A stretch of 10,783 nt of DNA from Planctomyces sp. (lineage in GTDB: Bacteria > Planctomycetota > Planctomycetia > Planctomycetales > Planctomycetaceae). Made by a program: the position numbers and the translations under genes. The stretch lies in NCBI GenBank assembly GCA_005809115.1, contig SYLK01000059.1, forward strand, positions 1 to 10,783, read 5' to 3'. Every line of letters starts with the position of its first letter. The stretch's first letter is position 1. Below the pieces are notes generated by a model. It had not been told where the DNA came from, ran no database searches, and worked only from the letters and a program-made list of their open reading frames with translations. Positions 1 through 6,344 of this stretch are shown here, in pieces.

Positions 1-292
1 CGGCTGGCTGCGCCGGTCGGATCTGTCGGTTCTGGAACAGTATCGCACCACCGCCACATTCTTCGTCCTGGGCTGGATTGCGGAGAAGCACCCGGAACTG
101 GTGCGTCTGATCAGTGACGCTGGCCATGAAGTCGCCAGCCGGGGTCATCTGCATCAGCCATTGCTGCAGCTGGACCGGCGTGCGAGGTTTGAAGATCTGC
201 GTCGTTCCCGGCTGGTCCTGCAGGACTGCACGGGTCAGCCGGTCAGCGGCTTTCGCCTCTCGGACGGCTGGCTGCGCCGGTCGGATCTGTCG
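1..292 (+). repeat. Pair of identical 28-bp direct repeats (1-28 and 265-292), in frame
   Basis: Bases 1-28 are identical to bases 265-292, at an offset of 264 bp (88 codons). Both copies therefore encode GWLRRSDLS in the same frame, followed by diverged but similar codons (VLEQYR versus FLEEVR). The second copy sits where the family normally has the stretch after the RAP motif. The first lies just before ATFFVLGW, where this peptide is not what I would expect. It may be a real intragenic duplication, a gene-conversion tract, or an assembly artefact at the sequence edge. Confidence 0.9.
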
Positions 293-1699
293 TTTCTGGA
301 AGAAGTCCGCGATGCCGGTTACCTGTATGATTCCAGCCTCCTGCCGCGCAGGCGCGATTTTCGCCGGGATCCCGGCAGCCGCACGATCGTGTCGCACATG
401 CTCCGCAGCGGACGCCTGCTGGAAATTCCGCCTTCGACGCTGCCCGTCGCCGGGTCGTGGCTGCCGATCAGCGGCGGCAATTACCAGCGTCAGTTCCCGC
501 ACCGCCTGATGCGATCCGCGGTAGCGCGCTGGATGGAAACCGAATCGGCACCCTACGTGATGTATTTTCAGGTCTGGGAGCTGGATTCGGACCAGCCCCG
601 CATGAGTGTGCTGGGAAGGCTGACTCAGGTTCGACACTACCGCAACCTCGGCAAATACCGCTGGCTGCTGCCGGAGTATCTGCAGGCCTGGCGGTTTCTT
701 TCGATTCGGGACCATTCCGGCCTGCCGGGCAGTCCTCTCGCGGAAATCTCGCCACGCCATCCGTCGGTCCGGACGACGAGTTCCGAGCTGCGTCCGGCCG
801 TGCACGAAATCCGTGACATGCCGGAATCCAGTCCGGCAACGGCACCGGGCAGCCGGGACGCGGCATCGGCCCGATCGGCCGCAGTTCATGCAGTCCCCCG
901 CGGCGTTGGGCGCGGCGTTGACCGCGGCGTTGTCAGCGGCACCGGCCGCGGGATTCGCCGGGGCGAATCCCGCCCCGAAGTGACACTGGTCATTCCGTGT
1001 TACAATGAGGAGGGATCACTGCCTTACCTGGCGCGGACACTGGAGCAGCTGAAGGAACGTCTGTCGGAGACGTACGACCTGCACGTGATCTTTGTCAATG
1101 ACTGCAGCCGGGACTGTACGGCAGAGGCGCTGCGTCAGCTGTTCGGCGAAGACTCCCGGACGCGGATTCTGGAGCATCAGACGAACCGGGGGGTTTCGGC
1201 GGCGATCCTGACGGGAGTTGCGGCAGCCACGTCCGAGATCGTGTGCTCAATGGACTGCGACTGCTCGTACGATCCGCTGGAACTTGCACTGATGCTGCCA
1301 CTGCTCAGACCGGGCGTGGCCATGGTCACGGCATCGCCATACCACCGCGAGGGACGTGTCCGAAACGTGCCTCGTCAGCGTCTGGCGCTGTCCTTCGGCC
1401 TGTCCCTGCTTTATCGCGCTCTGCTGCGGCGGCCGCTGGCGACGTGGACCAGCTGTTTTCGGGTGTATCGCCGCTCACAGATCCTCGATCTGCCGCTGCA
1501 CGAAACCGGATTTCTGGGAACTGCCGAACTGGCCGCGCAGCTCTGTCTGCACCACCGAACGATTGTCGAGCACCCGGCCGAACTGGACGTTCGTCTCTTC
1601 GGTGTTTCGAAAATGAAGACTCTGCGGACGATCCTGAGTCATCTCCGACTGCTGTGTCGAATCACGGCTCTCCGCGCGCTGCGCGCTGCACCGCGGTAA
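2..1699 (+). CDS. Polysaccharide deacetylase-like (DUF3473 type) domain fused to GT2 glycosyltransferase, 5' partial
   Basis: The reading frame is open from the window edge, so the true start lies upstream; 565 residues are visible. Residues about 20-235 match the deacetylase family of exosortase-linked exopolysaccharide loci: ATFFVLGWIAEKHPELV, GHEVAS, GYLYDSSLLPRRR, GGNYQRQFPH, WELDSDQPR and HYRNLGKYRW. Expected catalytic positions differ. The metal-binding HxxxH reads RGHLH (Arg47, codon 140-142), the RAP motif reads RLS (85-87), and the usual HPWE/HVWE reads QVWE (Gln190, codon 569-571). The TFDDG motif would be upstream. A Gly/Arg/Pro-rich linker (about 248-324) leads to a GT2 domain from residue 325 (VTLVIPCYNEEGSLPYL, FVNDCSRDCT, NRGVSAAI, DCD at 418-420, ending SKMKTLRTILSHLRLL), resembling polyprenyl-phosphate sugar transferases but without C-terminal membrane helices. 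I infer that the GT2 half is active and the deacetylase half may be a non-catalytic module. Whether the fusion is typical of this lineage is unknown. Confidence 0.88.
   Translation, partial: GWLRRSDLSVLEQYRTTATFFVLGWIAEKHPELVRLISDAGHEVASRGHLHQPLLQLDRRARFEDLRRSRLVLQDCTGQPVSGFRLSDGWLRRSDLSFLEEVRDAGYLYDSSLLPRRRDFRRDPGSRTIVSHMLRSGRLLEIPPSTLPVAGSWLPISGGNYQRQFPHRLMRSAVARWMETESAPYVMYFQVWELDSDQPRMSVLGRLTQVRHYRNLGKYRWLLPEYLQAWRFLSIRDHSGLPGSPLAEISPRHPSVRTTSSELRPAVHEIRDMPESSPATAPGSRDAASARSAAVHAVPRGVGRGVDRGVVSGTGRGIRRGESRPEVTLVIPCYNEEGSLPYLARTLEQLKERLSETYDLHVIFVNDCSRDCTAEALRQLFGEDSRTRILEHQTNRGVSAAILTGVAAATSEIVCSMDCDCSYDPLELALMLPLLRPGVAMVTASPYHREGRVRNVPRQRLALSFGLSLLYRALLRRPLATWTSCFRVYRRSQILDLPLHETGFLGTAELAAQLCLHHRTIVEHPAELDVRLFGVSKMKTLRTILSHLRLLCRITALRALRAAPR
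899..932 (+). repeat. 12-bp tandem repeat in the interdomain linker
   Basis: The core CGCGGCGTTG occurs at 899, 911 and 923, a 12-bp period, and encodes the GRGVDRGV-type linker between the deacetylase-like and GT2 domains. Being in frame, changes in copy number would only alter linker length. Similar CCGCGG-containing units recur at 3093, 3106 and 9142-9165. Confidence 0.75.
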
Positions 1700-1798
1700 T
1701 CATCGGTCGGCCAGCACCCGGACGTGTCACGGTGCCGGCTGTTCCGGTCAGATCCTTTCCAGAATGCCCTGCATCCCTCAGAACGAAAGTAACGACAG

Positions 1799-3031
1799 AT
1801 GACTTCCGGAATGACGCTGCCTTCTGACCAGGATTCCTCGGGACGTACCTTCGGGCCGGAGGAGCTGGAGGCCGTGCGAGAATGTCTGAACAGCGGAACT
1901 CTCACCAGTACCCGAGGGAATTTCGTAAAGCAGCTGGAAACGGAATTCGCCCGGACACTTGGTGCCGGTCACGCGTGGGCGTGTTCGAGCGGAACTGCGG
2001 CCGTGCACTGCGCCGTGGCGGCGCTCAGCCTGGAGCCCGGCGACGAAGTGATTACAACGGGTATCACGGACATGGGTGCCATCACACCCATTCTCTATCA
2101 GGGTGCCATCCCGGTCTTCGCCGACGTGGATCCGTACAGTTTCAACGTCACGGCTCGCACGATCCGGGATCGCCTCAGCGACCGCACTCGCGCCATCATC
2201 GTCACACATCTCTTCGGTAACCCCTGTGACATGCCGGAGATCATGAAGCTGGCGGACAGCCGCGGAATCCCGGTGATCGAAGACTGTGCGCAGGCGTTCC
2301 TCGCCTCAGCCGGCGATCGCTGCGTCGGCACGATCGGCCGCATCGGATGCTTCAGCCTGCAGCAGGGCAAACACATCACCACCGGCGAAGGCGGACTGGT
2401 GGTGACCAATGATGATGCCCTCGCCCGCCGGATGTATCTGTTTATCAATAAGGCCTGGGGATACGGAGATGCCCGTCCGGATCACTATTTCCTGGCCCTG
2501 AACTACAGGATCAGCGAACTTCAGGGCGCCGTGGCGGTCGCGCAGCTGAACAGGCTGGAGCAGGTCGTGGCGTCACGGATCCGCCTCGCTGCGGCCCTCA
2601 CGGCCGAACTCAGCAGCGTGCCCGGCATCTCCGTCCCGGCCGTGACACCCGGCACCGTGCATACATTCTGGAAGTATTGTCTCCGGGTGGATGATCATGT
2701 GATTCCCGGCGGCACCGTGGCCCTGGGAGCTGCCCTGAAGGATTTCGGCATCCTGTCGGCCCCCCGCTACATCCAGAAACCGGCATTCTGCTGTCAGATC
2801 ATCCGCGAACAATGCACCTTCGGCACCAGTCGCTGGCCGTTCACGCTCGCGCGTCCGGAAGCCGTCGACTACCGCCGGGAACTGTTCGAAGGGACCTGGG
2901 ATGCCCTCGAGCACGTGCTCGTTCTGCCCTGGAATGAAAAGTATACCGACACGCACATCAATTACCTCGCAGACAGTATCCGGACGGCCGTCGCGACACT
3001 GACGGAACGCCCGGCAGCGGCCCGCCACTGA
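1799..3031 (+). CDS. DegT/DnrJ/EryC1/StrS family PLP-dependent sugar aminotransferase
   Basis: This 410-residue protein is a fold-type I PLP aminotransferase of the sugar-nucleotide/aminocyclitol class, which transfers an amino group (usually from Glu or Gln) to a keto-sugar. Visible landmarks are CSSGTAAVHCAV (phosphate-binding loop), GDEVITTGITDMGA, VFADVDPYSFN, EDCAQAF with Asp162 and Gln165 (cofactor ring contacts), FSLQQGKHITTGEGG with Lys191 as the Schiff-base lysine, and NYRISELQGAVAVAQL. The C-terminal part (FWKYCLRVDD, FGTSRWPF, VLPWNEKYTD) is longer than in WbpE-type enzymes (about 360 residues) and is closer to scyllo-inosose/AHBA-type aminotransferases, so the exact substrate is uncertain. 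Next to a Gfo/Idh/MocA dehydrogenase and an N-acyltransferase, a 3-keto-sugar is a reasonable substrate guess. The ATG at 1799 has no strong Shine-Dalgarno; ATG 1811 is an alternative. The 99-bp gap before it shows no clear promoter. Confidence 0.93.
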   Translation: MTSGMTLPSDQDSSGRTFGPEELEAVRECLNSGTLTSTRGNFVKQLETEFARTLGAGHAWACSSGTAAVHCAVAALSLEPGDEVITTGITDMGAITPILYQGAIPVFADVDPYSFNVTARTIRDRLSDRTRAIIVTHLFGNPCDMPEIMKLADSRGIPVIEDCAQAFLASAGDRCVGTIGRIGCFSLQQGKHITTGEGGLVVTNDDALARRMYLFINKAWGYGDARPDHYFLALNYRISELQGAVAVAQLNRLEQVVASRIRLAAALTAELSSVPGISVPAVTPGTVHTFWKYCLRVDDHVIPGGTVALGAALKDFGILSAPRYIQKPAFCCQIIREQCTFGTSRWPFTLARPEAVDYRRELFEGTWDALEHVLVLPWNEKYTDTHINYLADSIRTAVATLTERPAAARH

Positions 3032-3040
3032 GCGCCTTCC

Positions 3041-3059
3041 CGGCGGGATCAGCCCGCTG
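3041..3059 (+). terminator. Weak GC hairpin after the aminotransferase gene
   Basis: CGGCGGG (3041-3047) pairs with CCCGCTG (3053-3059) across a 5-nt loop, with one G-T pair, ten bases past the stop codon. No T-run follows, so it is at best a weak or factor-dependent terminator, or just a GC-rich coincidence. Confidence 0.25.
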
Positions 3060-3114
3060 CCGGCAGGATCCCGAGCCTCGTTCCAGACCTCGCCGCGGCT
3101 GAGACCCGCGGCTC

Positions 3115-3172
3115 CCCGGTCAGTCTGCCATCGTCCCGGTCAGTCCGCCATCGTCCCGGTCAGTCCGCCATC
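3115..3172 (+). repeat. Three tandem copies of a 20-bp unit in the intergenic gap
   Basis: The unit CCCGGTCAGTCCGCCATCGT occurs at 3115-3134 (one T for C change), 3135-3154 and 3155-3172 (last two bases differ). The array ends about 10 bp before the ribosome binding site of the next gene, so it would lie in the 5' leader or promoter region of the dehydrogenase operon. The units have no dyad symmetry or spacers, so this is a minisatellite, not a CRISPR. Confidence 0.9.
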
Positions 3173-3182
3173 CAGGAAAGTG

Positions 3183-3189
3183 AAGGAGA
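3183..3189 (+). promoter_or_regulatory. Ribosome binding site supporting the GTG start at 3199
   Basis: AAGGAGA lies 9 nt upstream of GTG 3199. This strong Shine-Dalgarno decides in favour of the GTG start, which places the Rossmann GxGG motif at the usual distance from the N-terminus. Confidence 0.8.
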
Positions 3190-3198
3190 ACGTCAGTC

Positions 3199-4254
3199 GT
3201 GATCGCCCAGAGTCCTGTGTCATTCGTCATCGTCGGTGCCGGCGGAATCTCCCGAGCCTACGCTCAGGCGTTCGCGCAGGGCCTGCCATTTCCGCTGGTC
3301 GGAGTCGCCGACATCCGTCCGGACGCGGCGCGTGACGTCGCCGCCATCGCGGGTGCCAGAGCCTTCGACTGCGTGGATCGCATGATCGCCGAGCTGCAGC
3401 CGACGGCGGCCGTTGTCTGTACTCCTCCTTCAACTCATCCGGAGATCTGCATTCGTCTGATGCAGCGCGGAGTCCATGTGCTGTGCGAGAAGCCCCTGGC
3501 GATATCGTCCGGCGAAGCACTGCGGATGGCTGAGACCGCTGAACGGTGCCACGTCCTGTTTTCCATGGGATCCAAGTTTCGGTTTACGGCCGATGTGCAG
3601 AAGGCCAGGGAAATCATCCACGCCGGCACGATTGGCGACATCATCCTGTTCGAAAATACGTTTGCGGGATTCGTGGATATGTCCCGCCGGTGGAATTCTC
3701 AGCCCGAGATCAGCGGTGGCGGCGTCCTGATCGACAACGGCACACACTCGGTCGATATCCTGAGATACCTGCTGGGAACGATCACGGAACTGCAGGTCGT
3801 GGAAGGACGCCGGATCCAGAATCTGCCCGTCGAAGACACCGCCTGCCTGTTCGCTCGCACGGCCTCCGGTGCCACGGCGTCCATTGATCTCTCGTGGAGC
3901 ATGAACAAAGTCAGTCCTTCCTACATCAGCATCTATGGCTCACGGGGTGCGTTGTTCGTGGGCTGGAAGGAATCCCGCTACCGCACTGCGGATGCCGCTG
4001 ACTGGACCGTCTTCGGCGGTGGCTATGACAAGACCGCGGCTTTTTCCAGCCAGCTGCGGAACTTTGCCGGCGCGATCCGCGGTACCGAGAACCTCGTCGT
4101 CACACCGGCGGATGCGATTGCCTCCGTGGCTGCGATTGAAACGGCCTACGCGGCACTGCGGTCCGAACGCTGGCACCCCGTCACCGACTACCTCAACCCG
4201 GACGCCCGGTACCGGATGCGTCAGGCAGCCCGGCTCACCGCCGACACCAACTGA
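3199..4254 (+). CDS. Gfo/Idh/MocA family NAD(P)-dependent sugar dehydrogenase
   Basis: This 351-residue protein has the N-terminal Rossmann fold (FVIVGAGGISRAYA, glycines 13, 15 and 16), TPPSTHPEI, and the family signature CEKPLA with catalytic Lys98. In the C-terminal substrate domain GGGVLIDNGTHSVDIL supplies Asp179 and His183, matching the family's Asp/His pair. Members oxidise or reduce a sugar hydroxyl/keto group. In WlbA/WbpB the reaction is oxidation at C3 of UDP-GlcNAcA to give the 3-keto substrate for transamination. The adjacent aminotransferase and N-acyltransferase make that role plausible here, but inositol or other sugar dehydrogenases of the family cannot be excluded. The GTG start is backed by AAGGAGA at 3183-3189. 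It probably leads the operon running to 10351, with 39 nt to the next gene. Confidence 0.93.
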   Translation: MIAQSPVSFVIVGAGGISRAYAQAFAQGLPFPLVGVADIRPDAARDVAAIAGARAFDCVDRMIAELQPTAAVVCTPPSTHPEICIRLMQRGVHVLCEKPLAISSGEALRMAETAERCHVLFSMGSKFRFTADVQKAREIIHAGTIGDIILFENTFAGFVDMSRRWNSQPEISGGGVLIDNGTHSVDILRYLLGTITELQVVEGRRIQNLPVEDTACLFARTASGATASIDLSWSMNKVSPSYISIYGSRGALFVGWKESRYRTADAADWTVFGGGYDKTAAFSSQLRNFAGAIRGTENLVVTPADAIASVAAIETAYAALRSERWHPVTDYLNPDARYRMRQAARLTADTN

Positions 4255-4280
4255 ATTCCGCTCCCGTCACCTGCTGTCTC

Positions 4281-4286
4281 GGAGGA
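4281..4286 (+). promoter_or_regulatory. Strong ribosome binding site for the acyltransferase gene
   Basis: GGAGGA ends 7 nt before ATG 4294. It separates the true start from ATG 4287, which sits directly against the Shine-Dalgarno, is in another frame and gives no recognisable protein. Confidence 0.85.
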
Positions 4287-4293
4287 ATGTCAT

Positions 4294-4944
4294 ATGCCCG
4301 TCCGGATCCACCCGACCGCCATCGTGGAAGACAATGTCCGCCTGGGCGACGAAACCTCGGTCTGGGACAATGCGCACATCCGGCACGACACCGTGCTCGG
4401 GGAACAGTGCCTCGTGGGAGGAAAAGCGCTGATCGCTTACGACGTCCGGATCGGCCACAGGGTCAAGATCAACTCGAATGCCTATGTCTGCAACGGCGTG
4501 ACTCTCGAAGACGGCGTCATGGTCAGTGCCGGGACAATCTTCACCAACGATCGCTTTCCCCGGGCCACCGATCCGGATCTGACGCGACTGCGGTCTTCCG
4601 ATCCCGATGAGCAGACGCTGCCCACAGTGGTGCGTGAAGGAGCCACCATCGGAGCCGGCTGTCTGATCGGCTGCGACCTGACAATCGGGCGGTTCGCCAT
4701 GATCGGGATGGGATCGGTCGTCACCCGATCGGTCCCTGACTTCTGCCTGGCTGTCGGAAATCCCGCCCGCGTGGTCGGCGTTGTCTGCCGCTGCGGCCAG
4801 CCCGTCCAGCGGTTCCCCCCCGACCACGAACCTGAGCCTGTCGAAGTGGTGTGTGGCTGCGGCCGCAGCTACTCGATTCACGGCTGCACAGTCCGTGAAC
4901 ACGAACCCAGTTCCGTCGGAACGCAGACTGCGGGAGCCATCTGA
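4294..4944 (+). CDS. Left-handed beta-helix sugar N-acyltransferase (WbpD/WlbB-like) with C-terminal Cys-rich knuckles
   Basis: This 216-residue protein starts with hexapeptide repeats typical of acyl-CoA-dependent transferases (IHPTAIVEDNVRLGDETSVW, AHIRHDTVLGEQCLVGGKAL, VTLEDGVMVSAGTIFTNDRF, ATIGAGCLIGCDLTIGRFAM) and ends the helix with the family marker VGNPARVVG. The FTN-x-x-x-PR stretch and overall length resemble WbpD/WlbB, which acetylate the 3-amino group of UDP-GlcNAc3NA after transamination. A C-terminal extension carries CxC at 165/167 and CxC at 187/189, spaced like a small zinc ribbon, in the position of the short tail domain of WbpD. The stop codon overlaps the next start by 1 nt (TGATG), implying translational coupling. 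The acyl group and exact sugar are inferred from context, not seen. Confidence 0.92.
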   Translation: MPVRIHPTAIVEDNVRLGDETSVWDNAHIRHDTVLGEQCLVGGKALIAYDVRIGHRVKINSNAYVCNGVTLEDGVMVSAGTIFTNDRFPRATDPDLTRLRSSDPDEQTLPTVVREGATIGAGCLIGCDLTIGRFAMIGMGSVVTRSVPDFCLAVGNPARVVGVVCRCGQPVQRFPPDHEPEPVEVVCGCGRSYSIHGCTVREHEPSSVGTQTAGAI

Positions 4945-6344
4945 TGTACAGCGCTGCCGGGTCCACCAACCACTCTCCGACCGCTCACTGGGGTATCGTG
5001 GGCGGTGGCGTGCTGGGCATGACGATCGCACTGCGACTAGCGCAGCGAGGATGTCGCGTGACGCTGCTGGAAGCCCGACCACATCCCGGCGGACTTGCCG
5101 ATGCCTGGCAGCTGGGTGATCTCGTCTGGGATCGCCACTATCACGTCACTCTCATGTCCGATGAATCGGCCCGCGGGCTGCTCCGCGAGCTGTCGCTGGA
5201 CGACCAGATGGTGTGGGTCAACACGAAGACCGGATTCTTTACGGACCGCCAACTGCACTCGATGTCCGATACCATCGAGTTTCTGAGATTCCCTCCTCTG
5301 CGGCTGATCGACAAGCTGAGGCTGGGTTTCACGATTTATCATGCTTCGCGCGTCACTGACTGGCGGGCTCTGGAACAGATCCCGGTGGCTGAATGGCTGC
5401 GGAAGTTCTCCGGCCGCCGCACGTTCGAGAAGATCTGGCTCCCTCTGCTGCGGGCCAAGCTGGGAGACTGCTGGCAGGACACCTCGGCCGCCTTCATCTG
5501 GGCCACGATCGCACGGATGTACGCGGCGCGGCGCAGTGGCCTGAAAAAGGAAATGTTCGGTTATGTTCCCGGCGGCTATGCCACAATCATGCAGCGTCTC
5601 GTCGAAAAGCTGACGGACGCTGGTGTCACAATCGTCTGCAGTGCTCCGGTCCGACGCATTGAAGCCGGTGCGGCCGGGACGCTGACAGTTCACACGGGAG
5701 AACGTGCACGGAACTTCAGTCACGTCGTGTCCACACTCCCGGCAGCAGCCGCTCCGATCCTGTGCGAACAGCTCCGGGATGAGGAAAAACGTCGCTTCAG
5801 CGGAGTCCGGTATCACGGCATTGTTTGTGCTTCGGTGCTGCTGCAGAACTCCCTGTCGCCGTTTTACGTCACGAATATCACCGACGAAGGGTTCCCGTTT
5901 ACCGCAGTCATCGAAATGAGTTCCCTGGTGCAGCGGGAACACCTCGGCGGTCATGCTCTCGTGTATCTTCCCCGCTACGTCAGGCCCGATGATCCGGTGT
6001 TCGAGCAATCGGATGCGGCTCTGGAAGGCGAATTCCTGGAGGGACTGAGGCGGATGCATCCGCGGCTGCGGATGTCCGATGTGAAAGCCGTTCGCATTTC
6101 CCGGGTGCGTCATGTGTTTGCCCTGCCGACTCTGGACTACTCAGCAAACCTGCCGCCGATCGTCACTTCCGTCCCGGGTTTCTTCGCCGTCAGCTCGGCC
6201 CATATCGTCAACGGGACGCTCAACGTCAATGAGTCCGTCCGACTTGCCGAACAGTTTGTGCAGCAGCACGCCAACGTGTCACCGGACCAGGCAGCTTCGG
6301 TGCCTGCGGCCACCGGCGTTCTGCAGTCAGTGAGGCAGCCATGA
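4944..6344 (+). CDS. FAD/NAD(P)-dependent oxidoreductase (amine oxidase/protoporphyrinogen oxidase-like)
   Basis: This 466-residue protein has a dinucleotide-binding N-terminus, GIVGGGVLGMTIALRLA (glycines 20, 22 and 25) with the acidic ribose-binding Glu43 in TLLEARPHPGG, as in the NAD(P)-binding-8/amine oxidase superfamily. The middle holds FGYVPGGYATIMQRLVEKL, a common motif of these flavoproteins, and ADP-ribose/FAD closing elements appear in FFAVSSAHIVNGTLNVNESV near the C-terminus. No signal peptide or clear membrane helix is visible. Similar flavoproteins sit in exopolysaccharide and O-antigen clusters with largely unknown substrates; oxidation of a sugar or a lipid-linked intermediate, or a mutase-like role, are possibilities. 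GGGAG lies 7 nt before ATG 4944. It overlaps the upstream gene by 1 nt and the downstream gene by 4 nt (ATGA), so it is firmly part of the operon. Confidence 0.9.
   Translation: MYSAAGSTNHSPTAHWGIVGGGVLGMTIALRLAQRGCRVTLLEARPHPGGLADAWQLGDLVWDRHYHVTLMSDESARGLLRELSLDDQMVWVNTKTGFFTDRQLHSMSDTIEFLRFPPLRLIDKLRLGFTIYHASRVTDWRALEQIPVAEWLRKFSGRRTFEKIWLPLLRAKLGDCWQDTSAAFIWATIARMYAARRSGLKKEMFGYVPGGYATIMQRLVEKLTDAGVTIVCSAPVRRIEAGAAGTLTVHTGERARNFSHVVSTLPAAAAPILCEQLRDEEKRRFSGVRYHGIVCASVLLQNSLSPFYVTNITDEGFPFTAVIEMSSLVQREHLGGHALVYLPRYVRPDDPVFEQSDAALEGEFLEGLRRMHPRLRMSDVKAVRISRVRHVFALPTLDYSANLPPIVTSVPGFFAVSSAHIVNGTLNVNESVRLAEQFVQQHANVSPDQAASVPAATGVLQSVRQP

Noticed and set aside
1700..1798. Possible promoter or terminator between the fusion gene and the aminotransferase gene
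   Set aside because: I saw no convincing -35/-10 pair, hairpin with T-run or small gene in this 99-bp gap.
1243..1827. Plus-strand open frame overlapping the GT2 domain and the following gap
   Set aside because: It is out of frame with the GT2 motifs, low-complexity Arg/Ala/Ser, and lacks a ribosome binding site.
3115..3172. Possible CRISPR array
   Set aside because: The 20-bp units are directly adjacent with no spacers, and no cas gene is present.
4267..5082. Minus-strand open frame opposite the acyltransferase gene
   Set aside because: Asp/Val/Gly-rich repeats in it simply mirror the hexapeptide repeat codons on the plus strand; no independent support.
5037..6113. Long minus-strand open frame opposite the FAD oxidoreductase gene
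   Set aside because: It has no recognisable motif, is rich in His/Gln/Arg as expected for an antisense shadow of a high-GC gene, and the plus-strand gene has clear flavoprotein motifs.
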